Assembly (NCBI GenBank): GCA_027858275.1
Contig: JAQIDA010000147.1
Span: 1 to 6,085 of the forward strand
Direction of reading: 5' to 3'
Source: Candidatus Kapaibacterium sp.
Lineage (GTDB): Bacteria > Bacteroidota > Ignavibacteria > Kapaibacteriales > UBA2268
Length of the DNA: 6,085 bases
Part shown: positions 1 to 5,939 of the stretch, piece by piece
Position numbering within the stretch: the stretch's first letter is position 1
How the letters are laid out: every line of letters starts with the position of its first letter
The notes under the pieces: model-generated
What the model was told of the DNA's origin: nothing
Database searches by the model: none
Seen by the model: the letters and a program-made list of their open reading frames with translations, nothing else
Position numbers and translations under genes: made by a program

Positions 1-1041
1 TTCATCTTCTTCTGAGTCTTCTTCGGTTTTCTTATCTTTTTCGGTTTTGAAGCCTTTGCCTCGAACTGTGACGGCTTGCAGCGGCAGGGCGACAATATCC
101 TCATGGGTTTCTGTTTCAATATCTACATTGCAGCTCATCCCCGGACGCAATCTCGGTTCAATGTCACTCAGGCGAATTGTGACTTTGAAATTTGTTACTT
201 GATCTTGACTGCCGAGAGAACTGAGCATTGCGGAATGACCGATTTCAATAACTTCTCCGGTATATAAGGAATCAGGGAAAGCGTCGATTTCTATTTCGCA
301 AGTATCGCCGATTGAAACGAGAATAATATCGTTTTCATCGACTTCTACTTCGGCGTTCATTTTGCTCAGATCTGAAATTATCATCATCTCAGTACCGGCC
401 ATTTGAGCGGTTCCCACAACTTTTTCGCCGCTCTCGACGTTCAGTCTGGTGACGATGCCGGCTTGGGGCGCGAAAATCGTTGAGCGTTCCGCGTTGCGTT
501 GTATTTCTTTTAGGCTTGCCAGCGATTGCTCGTATCTAAGCAATGAAGATGAATAACGAGACGCTGCCTGTGTATAGGTGGCATTCTTGCGATCAAGTTC
601 TTCTTTAGAGGCGAATTCTTTTTGATATAATTCTTTCACACGGCTGAGATCGCCTTTGGATCTTTCTTTTTCGGCTTTACTCACATCAATTTCCATTTTT
701 GACGCTTCTGCGGCAGCTTCATATTGTTCGAGACGGGTCTCGAAAATATCAGGTTTAATACGAACTAGCAAATCGCCTCTCCTGACCGTATCGCCTTCGC
801 GAACGGCAAGGAAAATTATTTCACCGCTGGTTTCCGATGAGATTTTAACAGTGAGTTCGGGTTGGATTCTTCCAACTGCCGACACACGTTGAGTAATAGT
901 CCTTGTTTTCACTTTTTCGCTGCTGACAATAATCAGATCATTGCCGCCCTTCAACAGTACCAGACCTGCAATCAATCCGCCAATAACAAGTACGACAATA
1001 GTTAGGATAATCAGGTTTTTCTTCGATTTTTTCTTAGCCAT
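1..1041 (-). CDS. Periplasmic adaptor subunit (MacA/HlyD-type membrane fusion protein) of a tripartite efflux pump; 3' end cut by window edge
   Basis: 347 codons run without a stop from the ATG at 1041 to the left edge, so the C-terminus is missing. Seen: a lysine-rich N-terminus and one membrane helix (about residues 9-30); the first half of a lipoyl-like domain (about 57-97, with SGEI and VREGDTVRRGDLL); an alpha-helical hairpin (about 98-185); the second lipoyl half (about 186-225, APQAGIVTRLNVESGEKV); and a beta-barrel domain (about 226-312, ending near RLRPGMSCNV). The hairpin contains R134-x3-L138-x6-S145, the family pattern linked to docking on TolC-type channels. From family knowledge, such adaptors bridge an inner-membrane ABC or RND transporter to an outer-membrane channel. 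It lies 39 bases after the RDD gene and downstream of a TolC gene, fitting one operon. A weak AAGG (1051-1054) precedes the start. MacA-like is more likely than RND-type because of the short hairpin and uncleaved anchor, but the transporter lies outside the window. The visible C-terminal end is a strongly charged Lys/Glu/Asp stretch. Confidence 0.93.
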   Translation of the reverse strand, partial: MAKKKSKKNLIILTIVVLVIGGLIAGLVLLKGGNDLIIVSSEKVKTRTITQRVSAVGRIQPELTVKISSETSGEIIFLAVREGDTVRRGDLLVRIKPDIFETRLEQYEAAAEASKMEIDVSKAEKERSKGDLSRVKELYQKEFASKEELDRKNATYTQAASRYSSSLLRYEQSLASLKEIQRNAERSTIFAPQAGIVTRLNVESGEKVVGTAQMAGTEMMIISDLSKMNAEVEVDENDIILVSIGDTCEIEIDAFPDSLYTGEVIEIGHSAMLSSLGSQDQVTNFKVTIRLSDIEPRLRPGMSCNVDIETETHEDIVALPLQAVTVRGKGFKTEKDKKTEEDSEEDE

Positions 1042-1080
1042 TTTACAATGCCTTGAATTTATAGATTATAATTGTTTTTT

Positions 1081-1815
1081 CTATTTCGAAAGAGAAGAAT
1101 CGCCCGAAGCAATTTCTCTTATATCTTCTTTCTTAAAAACGGCTGTATCCGCATACATATCATGGAATCCTTGTTTGCGATCGTTAAGAACAAAGAAAAA
1201 TCCAATGAATACAATCAGAGAGGCTAACAATGAAAATATGTCAAAAATAGCTATTGTTAGCAGTATTCCAATGAGTGAGAACAATACATCGGAATGCTTA
1301 ACGACAAATCTTTTTCCTAAAGCCAAATAATCAGCTCTTGTGCCGTCGCTGTTGGTGATTCTTATTCCGAATAAAATTTTACCCGGAGTCGCGGCAAATA
1401 ATACTTCGCTCAAAGAGTACAACAGGTTAATAAACACAGATAATAATCCTAAGCTCACACTGAAGCCCTCAATAAGAGTCGTGAATTCTTCCATCATTTC
1501 CGGATCGTCCAATACGTTTATGAAATCTGTTCCGCTGAACAACTCCAAGATTGGATCAATCACTCCGGTATAAACTATGGCTATGAACATTATTATCGAC
1601 AAAATAACGAAATCAATCAAATGTGCCGCGAATCTGAGACCAAAACCTACTCTTCCGGGATAGGCGCTGTAATCTGTCGGGTAATTGAAGGACTCTAAAT
1701 CGAGAAGTTCTTTTTGTTCCTCTCCTGACAAATTCTCAAAGCATTCCTTGCACACTTCCTGAGTCGCAAAGTAATAAGAAGAGGGGTATTCGTTCTCGCA
1801 TTTAATACATTTCAT
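1081..1815 (-). CDS. RDD-family membrane protein with N-terminal zinc-ribbon-like motif
   Basis: 244 residues. The N-terminus has two CxxC pairs (C3/C6 and C22/C25), a small zinc-ribbon-like knuckle, then an acidic linker (about 30-50). An RDD domain follows: YPGRVGFGLRFAAHLIDFVIL with R61 and D68 in the first membrane helix, a second helix near 119-138, the family signature ATPGKILFGIRI (142-153), further helices near 175-210, and a closing GFHDMYADTAVF (216-227). These match the RDD family, whose members are small polytopic inner-membrane proteins, mostly of unknown function; some have been linked to ion transport. The start at 1815 is supported by AGGA at 1824-1827, eight bases upstream. 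It sits 37 bases after the TolC gene and 39 bases before the adaptor gene, so co-transcription with the efflux components is likely, but no functional link is proven. Family assignment is secure; the biological role is unknown. Confidence 0.9.
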   Translation of the reverse strand: MKCIKCENEYPSSYYFATQEVCKECFENLSGEEQKELLDLESFNYPTDYSAYPGRVGFGLRFAAHLIDFVILSIIMFIAIVYTGVIDPILELFSGTDFINVLDDPEMMEEFTTLIEGFSVSLGLLSVFINLLYSLSEVLFAATPGKILFGIRITNSDGTRADYLALGKRFVVKHSDVLFSLIGILLTIAIFDIFSLLASLIVFIGFFFVLNDRKQGFHDMYADTAVFKKEDIREIASGDSSLSK

Positions 1816-1852
1816 TTTTTGTATCCTGTTTAAGTTAGATTAATTCAAATTA

Positions 1853-3193
1853 TTATAGTTTGCCTAAGGCAAACAGCAATTCTTTCTGGGTCAGAAAGTA
1901 TGTGTATACTGTATTGATTCTGTTTATTTGCGATGTTATCAACTGCGAATTGGCAGTCATGTAATCAGTTATAGTCGCCGAACCCACTTTGAATCTTTCT
2001 TTCGCACTCTCGAAATTTCTCTCGGAAGCTTTGAGCGAGCGGGCTGTTATATCCAATTGTTTTTCGACTGATTCAAGATTGAGATAGGCCGCTTGAACAG
2101 AAGATCGAATGCTTTGTTCTAATTGAAATTGCTGTATTTCAGCTTGTCTCAATTGCAGAGTCGCATTTTGAATTCTTGTGTTGGTTTGGAATTGATCGAA
2201 AACGGGTAAGCTGAAGCTTAAGCCAAGAAATGAACGACCTTGATCGAATTCTGTTAATTGGTTGTTGTTCCATCCCCATGACATATACGACGATACTCTT
2301 GGGAAATATCCGCTTCGTGCCGCGCTGACTCCTGATTGAGCTGCTTGGATACTATATTGTGTAGATTTAAAATCATCTCTGTTGTCAAGAGCAAGATCGA
2401 TCGCTCTCGAATAATCAGAGATTGAGCTTCTAAATCTGCGCACGTCAACTTCACTGACTTCTTTCAATAATCCTAAATCAGAAAAATCTGCTGTTGTATT
2501 GGGATTCATTCCCATAACAGTCAACAACATCGCTTTAGATACATTATAATCATTTTCAGCACTAATCAATTCAAATACTTTGTTGCCTAGATAAGCTACC
2601 TGTGATTAAACAGCACCAATAGAGATTAATCCTGCTTCTTTTTGAGCCTTGATTCTTTCTAATTCCTTTTCACCAAGCTTCAGATTATCAGCTCTGATTT
2701 CAAGAATCTTTTTTTTCTTCACTACATCAATAAAGTTTCTGTAAACATCTCTCACAACTATATTATCTATATAATCAGCATCGAGATTGGCAGAGCGGAA
2801 TCTGTCCTGAGCTTGAGAATAATATTCGCCTCTGCTGAAACCGTCAAATATTGTCCAACCGAGATTTGCGTTCATATTGTAGGAATTGGGAGAGGAAGGA
2901 TTCGGCAATGTCATCGATACACCGCCGTAAGAGGCATTGATTGAGTCAGAAGGATTCAAATGCCGACTGTAGCCTCCGTTGACACTCAAATTCGGCAAAT
3001 ACTGACCAAATGCGCCTTTTATATCAGCACTTGCGGCATCAATTCGCGCTCCTGAAAGCAATACTTCGGGATTATTCTTGAGAGCTGTATTTATGCAATC
3101 TTTAAGAGTAAATGTCTTAGGCATTCCTTTGTATTGAGCATTAGCCACAGTGACTGCGAACAACAAAAGAATTACAAGAATATTTTTTTTCAT
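1853..3193 (-). pseudogene. TolC-family outer-membrane efflux channel, interrupted by one in-frame TAA
   Basis: The reading frame from ATG 3193 to the stop at 1853 spans 446 codon positions, normal for the family, but codon 196 is TAA (2606-2608). Both sides are in the same frame, so this is a nonsense change rather than a frameshift. The N-terminal part (195 residues) has a signal peptide (1-19, ending VANA before QYKG), the opening motif TLKDCINTALKNNPEVLL (29-46), and YLPNLSVNGGYS. The C-terminal part repeats the same architecture (YFPRVS near 296-301; VGSATITDY near 403-411), as expected for the two-repeat TolC fold. By comparison of the repeats, the stop falls just after the periplasmic tip of the first helical hairpin. 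GAGGA (3204-3208) precedes the start. The channel should partner the adaptor encoded downstream. The change may be a recent mutation, a mixed-strain position or a sequencing error. TTG at 2569 can restart the frame on paper, but lacks a signal peptide and a clear ribosome site. Confidence 0.9.
2606..2608 (-). other. Premature in-frame TAA stop in the TolC gene
   Basis: Minus-strand codons around it read GGT GCT GTT TAA TCA CAG GTA, giving G-A-V-stop-S-Q-V, and the same frame continues as AYLGNKVFELISAENDYNV, which is typical TolC-family sequence. One base substitution would restore a sense codon, for example TAT or TAC (Tyr), CAA (Gln), GAA (Glu) or AAA (Lys). No second stop or frameshift is present in the remaining 250 codons, which argues that the gene has not been decaying for long. 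Confidence 0.95.
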
Positions 3194-3223
3194 CTGTATA
3201 AAATCCTCATCAAAATTCAGAGT

Positions 3224-3257
3224 CTCAAAATCAATTAATTAAAGATACGATTTTGAG
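3224..3257 (-). repeat. Inverted repeat, 9-bp arms with 16-base spacer, upstream of the TolC gene
   Basis: On the plus strand CTCAAAATC (3224-3232) is followed 16 bases later by GATTTTGAG (3249-3257), its exact reverse complement. The near arm is about 30 bases upstream of the TolC ATG. The arms could bind a dimeric repressor or form a leader hairpin. No poly-U run follows on the minus strand, so a terminator is unlikely. The sequence is directly visible; its function is a guess. Confidence 0.5.
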
Positions 3258-3368
3258 CGCTTAATGTTACATAAAAATATAATGAATTGTTGCTTTAGGA
3301 GCGGCTTAATAATATCTTTGCTGAAGATTGCGAACAGTATATTAGATTACATTGCAGAATAAGCAAAG

Positions 3369-3382
3369 AAGTTGCGCAACTT
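3369..3382 (-). repeat. Perfect 14-base palindrome just after the GldM-like gene
   Basis: AAGTTGCGCAACTT equals its own reverse complement and starts nine bases after the GldM-like stop codon. Read as RNA it makes a 5-bp stem with a GCGC loop followed on the minus strand by CTTTGCTTATT, so it might be a weak terminator. Its complete symmetry also suits a dimeric DNA-binding protein. Neither role is established. Confidence 0.45.
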
Positions 3383-3391
3383 TTAATCAGA

Positions 3392-4906
3392 TTAATTCTG
3401 CTTATAAGTCTTAAATTCTGATTTCTTGTTCCGTTTGTCAATTGCTCTGACTTTGAATTCAAAAGGTTTTTCAGGATCTATAGGAGTCAGTCTGAATATT
3501 TGAATATGTATTATTTCATCTTTCGATTCGGGGATACGGCCTCTCGGCTCAAATACTTCGCAATTGCCTTGGACTTCTAATCTGACTGCATTGTTCTTGT
3601 TATTATAAACACCGTAACACTTGCTGATGATTTTAATTTCGGGTTTAACTTTTGATCCGGTATTCTGCATATTGTCTATGACCGGAGCGGGATAAGACAA
3701 GACTCTTATTTCATGTCTTTGACCGTATAGATTTCCGTCTATGTAACATTCCAATGTCAGGACTTTGTTAGTATCGGATATTTTTGGTGAAAAGCTGAAT
3801 TTCCCCCCTTGTTCGCTGGTTGCAAGAACACGGAAACCGTCTTTAATTTCGGCGCGAGTCTCTTGCCCCATAATAAACGGCATATTGGGGTTGATATCGT
3901 AAGTTTTTTCAGGATATTGCATTCTTTCGTATTCAGGTTCTTGTATAGGAATGGGAGAAACTCTGAAATCTACACTGTATTCTTTAGTGTCATTTTTAAA
4001 TCGAGCGATAACTTTGACTTTCATTTCACCAAAAGCAGGAGTTCTGCCGGATAAAATTATTTCATTGCCGGAAATTTTAAATAATGCAGCAGTTCCTTCA
4101 TTATTACCCGGTTTGTTGACAACACGGACTTCGGGGTTTTTCTCCAAATCGCGTGAAGGCATAGCGTTAAACACCATGATACGATTTTCCCATTTCTGAT
4201 AAGCTATAGTTCGCACAGAGGGTTTGATTGCCTGCATGTCTATATTGCCGTCGTATAAGGGAATTCTCGAATTAACAAATCGTGGATCGCCCGGTTGGTA
4301 ATTTCCGCTTTCACTTCCCGATCCGGAATAAACGATTCCGTCCGGACCTAAATAATCCCCTGTGTTGTCCAAGAAAATCATCTGAACGTTGAATTCGGTT
4401 TCAGCGTACAATTCTCCGGATTCACTGCTGTCAGCACTTTTTGGTTTGTCTATTAGAAAAGCTGATGCTTTGACTTTTATATGATAAGTTTTATTTACTT
4501 TTTCATGAATCGGCGGCGTCCATAGAAAACGTGCGGCATGTTGGCTGAGATTTTGTTCGTATCTGAAATATCTGTCCGAATTGTTGTCAGCATTCAAACG
4601 TAATTCTTTTTTGTTTTGAGGATCAACAATGAAAAATTCTAATCGAACGTTTTCAACTTTTCCGTCGTATAAAATTGTATTCATAGAGTCGAGCGATACT
4701 ATTGTAAGCCCGAGGGAATCACGACGAAGAGTACAAGTCAGATTGCTTTTGACAGGATGGAGAGAAAAAGGACTTTGAACAAGCATAGTTCCGTCACGGT
4801 CATCATTCAACTCACCGCTGTCCTGTCTGTCGGGAAGCAAAAAAATGATTGCCGCCAGATAGAGGATGAAGTAAATTTCGACCGTTCCGCGTTTGTTTAT
4901 GCTCAT
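3392..4906 (-). CDS. GldM-like single-pass membrane protein with beta-rich periplasmic domains (putative motor partner)
   Basis: 504 residues. A short cytoplasmic N-terminus (K5, R6) leads into one membrane helix (about 8-25, VEIYFILYLAAIIFLL) with no signal-peptidase site; the rest should be periplasmic. A first region (about 40-180) looks beta-rich. A Gly/Ser/Asp/Pro-rich linker (about 182-215) follows, then repeated Ig-like segments: 241-320, ending in VDFRVSPIPIQEP, which resembles the FRV-x-x-IP-x-P linker of GldM; 335-405, with DGFRVLATSEQGGKFSF; and a last one from about 420. GldM forms a dimer whose helix sits inside a GldL pentamer and drives type IX secretion and gliding. The gene directly follows a GldL-like gene (57-base gap), which strongly supports the assignment. 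It differs from classical GldM in lacking an obvious helical first periplasmic domain and in having an acidic residue, E10, early in the membrane helix. No gldN follows. The start at 4906 has no clear Shine-Dalgarno, which is common in Bacteroidota. Without the gene pairing it would be a hypothetical anchored Ig-fold protein. Confidence 0.7.
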   Translation of the reverse strand: MSINKRGTVEIYFILYLAAIIFLLPDRQDSGELNDDRDGTMLVQSPFSLHPVKSNLTCTLRRDSLGLTIVSLDSMNTILYDGKVENVRLEFFIVDPQNKKELRLNADNNSDRYFRYEQNLSQHAARFLWTPPIHEKVNKTYHIKVKASAFLIDKPKSADSSESGELYAETEFNVQMIFLDNTGDYLGPDGIVYSGSGSESGNYQPGDPRFVNSRIPLYDGNIDMQAIKPSVRTIAYQKWENRIMVFNAMPSRDLEKNPEVRVVNKPGNNEGTAALFKISGNEIILSGRTPAFGEMKVKVIARFKNDTKEYSVDFRVSPIPIQEPEYERMQYPEKTYDINPNMPFIMGQETRAEIKDGFRVLATSEQGGKFSFSPKISDTNKVLTLECYIDGNLYGQRHEIRVLSYPAPVIDNMQNTGSKVKPEIKIISKCYGVYNNKNNAVRLEVQGNCEVFEPRGRIPESKDEIIHIQIFRLTPIDPEKPFEFKVRAIDKRNKKSEFKTYKQN

Positions 4907-4963
4907 ATTTCATTGCGAGGATTCTTCGAAACATAGTCCCAAAGATTATCTCAGCTTTATTAA

Positions 4964-5755
4964 TTATTTTGACAATTTTGTAGAGATTACTCTTTCTACT
5001 TCTTTTCTGACGGCTATTTCAATTTCTTCGCGTTTGAGCTTGTCGGCAGCAACATTGAAACTTTCGACAGAACTTTGAAATTCTTGAAGAGTTGCATTAG
5101 TCACACGCATAGTGTCCAACATTTCAGGATTCGGAGCAATTGCCTGTGAACTGTTTTCCGCCACTCGATTGACTGAGTTGATCATATTGACTTGTTGTTT
5201 GATTAATTCTTCCATCGAGCTCCCGATCTCTTCGAGATGGACGACTACTGCCGCAAAATCTCGGCCGATCTCCCCTATTTCCATTATCAGCTCTTCTGTT
5301 GAGCTTTCAGTCTCTTCATCTTCAGTCTTAATATCTCTGACGTCTTCATTCGGAGAAAACAACATAATGACAAATATAAAAACCAACATCAGAGCCTCAA
5401 AAATTACGCCGCCAATTACCATATCTTCGCTTACATGGTCGCCGAATCTGCGCGCGCCTATTAGAACTAACAAGGCGGCAGCTCCAAGATATACAAACGA
5501 ATTGACTGTTGAAAAATAGAAGCGATGTACAATTTCTTCCATCCACAAAGCACTGCCGGAGATGAATCCGAGCGGATGAAGCACCGTAACTTCTTTTTTT
5601 GAATACCTGAATATCTCACGTTCTCTCACGCAAATTTTCCAAGTGAGCATAAGCACCGACAAACCGGAGAGCTGTTTATCATATTTTAATTCATGAAACA
5701 ACTCAACCAGAAACTTCCGGCCTTCAACGGATGATAATGTATCTATTTTTTTCAT
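4964..5755 (-). CDS. GldL-like two-helix inner-membrane motor protein with N-terminal extension
   Basis: 263 residues. Residues 1-80 form a mostly helical, soluble segment that I do not recognise. Two membrane helices follow (about 84-101 and 112-134), joined by a short loop, then an acidic stretch (138-152) and a long helical, probably coiled-coil tail to the C-terminus. The helix pair resembles GldL as I remember it: YLGAAALLVLIGARR aligns with the first GldL helix and places R102 where GldL has its conserved Lys27, while GVIFEALMLVF aligns with the second helix and places E120 at the conserved Glu49. In GldL these charges lie in the proton path that powers type IX secretion. The GldM-like gene comes 57 bases later. 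The ATG at 5755 follows a weak GGGG (5762-5765), six bases away. An internal ATG at codon 72 would give a GldL-sized N-terminus but has no better ribosome site, and the frame upstream is open. A hypothetical two-helix coiled-coil protein is the fallback reading. Confidence 0.68.
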   Translation of the reverse strand: MKKIDTLSSVEGRKFLVELFHELKYDKQLSGLSVLMLTWKICVREREIFRYSKKEVTVLHPLGFISGSALWMEEIVHRFYFSTVNSFVYLGAAALLVLIGARRFGDHVSEDMVIGGVIFEALMLVFIFVIMLFSPNEDVRDIKTEDEETESSTEELIMEIGEIGRDFAAVVVHLEEIGSSMEELIKQQVNMINSVNRVAENSSQAIAPNPEMLDTMRVTNATLQEFQSSVESFNVAADKLKREEIEIAVRKEVERVISTKLSK

Positions 5756-5906
5756 ATTGGACCCCGATCTAATTTATTTCGGTGTAAAACTCATTCAACT
5801 ATGCAAAATACGAAAATTTTTAAATACCGGTCTTGTTTTTACTAAACACAAGACTGAAATCAAAGTTCTCTATGGAAATACTAATCAAAATACGAGCCGG
5901 AAATAG
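5756..5906 (-). promoter_or_regulatory. Leader/promoter region of the GldL-like gene
   Basis: These 151 bases lie between a strong terminator and the GldL-like ATG, so a promoter for the motor pair is expected here by position. The region is AT-rich with no credible ORF. The minus strand contains TATTTTG (about 60 bases before the ATG), close to but shorter than the TAnnTTTG element, so no promoter is assigned. It also contains the dyad at 5830-5854. Confidence 0.4.
5830..5854. repeat. Inverted repeat with 7-bp perfect arms upstream of the GldL-like gene
   Basis: GTCTTGT (5830-5836) pairs with ACAAGAC (5848-5854). Past one mismatch, three further T-A pairs reach into the 11-base spacer. In plus-strand RNA the stem extends outward by a G-U and a C-G pair. 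No clean U-tract follows on either strand. It could be an operator or a leader hairpin for the GldL/GldM-like pair; there is no direct evidence for either. Confidence 0.4.
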
Positions 5907-5939
5907 AAAGACCCGTCTATAAAATTCAGACGGGCCTTT
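5907..5939 (-). terminator. Intrinsic terminator, probably for a minus-strand gene beyond the right edge
   Basis: A 12-position stem (5907-5918 with 5928-5939) encloses a 9-base loop, with a perfect GC-rich core CCCGTCT/AGACGGG. The single imperfect position (5911/5935) is an A-C mismatch in plus-strand RNA but a G-U pair in minus-strand RNA, so the minus-strand transcript folds fully. On the minus strand the stem ends in TCTTT and continues CTATTT. It would insulate the GldL-like gene from transcription entering from the right. Weak action on the plus strand, where TTTATT follows, is also possible. Confidence 0.75.

Larger units (their letters stand above)
3194..3391 (-). promoter_or_regulatory. 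Intergenic control region between the GldM-like gene and the TolC gene
   Basis: This 198-base AT-rich gap is much longer than the 37-57 base gaps elsewhere, so it probably contains the end of the motor transcript and the promoter of the efflux operon. It holds a perfect palindrome near the GldM-like stop (3369-3382) and a 9+9 inverted repeat nearer the TolC start (3224-3257). The repeat's spacer contains TATCTTTA on the minus strand, one base off the Bacteroidota-type minus-7 element TAnnTTTG, but I see no clear TTG element at the matching distance. GAGGA at 3204-3208 is the ribosome site for the TolC gene, ten bases before its ATG. No promoter can be placed with confidence. Confidence 0.45.

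Noticed and set aside
76..267. Plus-strand ORF of 63 codons
   Set aside because: It is antisense to the adaptor beta-barrel region, with no recognisable motif.
656..1330. Plus-strand ORFs at 656-892 and 941-1330
   Set aside because: They lie antisense to the adaptor and RDD genes, have no family signature, and the proteins on the opposite strand are clearly recognisable.
2254..2454. Minus-strand 66-codon ORF in another frame
   Set aside because: It is fully inside the second half of the TolC gene, whose frame is strongly supported by family motifs.
1853..2569. Second half of the TolC gene as an independent gene starting at TTG 2569
   Set aside because: It is in the same frame as the first half, has no signal peptide and no clear ribosome site, and begins mid-domain. 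It is better read as the remainder of one interrupted gene.
3181..3193. Run of eight A at the TolC start as a possible slippage or phase-variation site
   Set aside because: Eight A residues encoding the usual MKKN signal-peptide start are common in AT-rich genomes, and the frame is intact here.
3809..4199. Overlapping plus-strand ORFs at 3809-4054 and 3951-4199
   Set aside because: They are antisense to the GldM-like gene and show no protein-like features of their own.
5112..5519. Plus-strand ORF of 135 codons rich in Ser, Ile and Thr
   Set aside because: It is antisense to the GldL-like gene. Its composition is what the complement of the acidic helical tail would produce.
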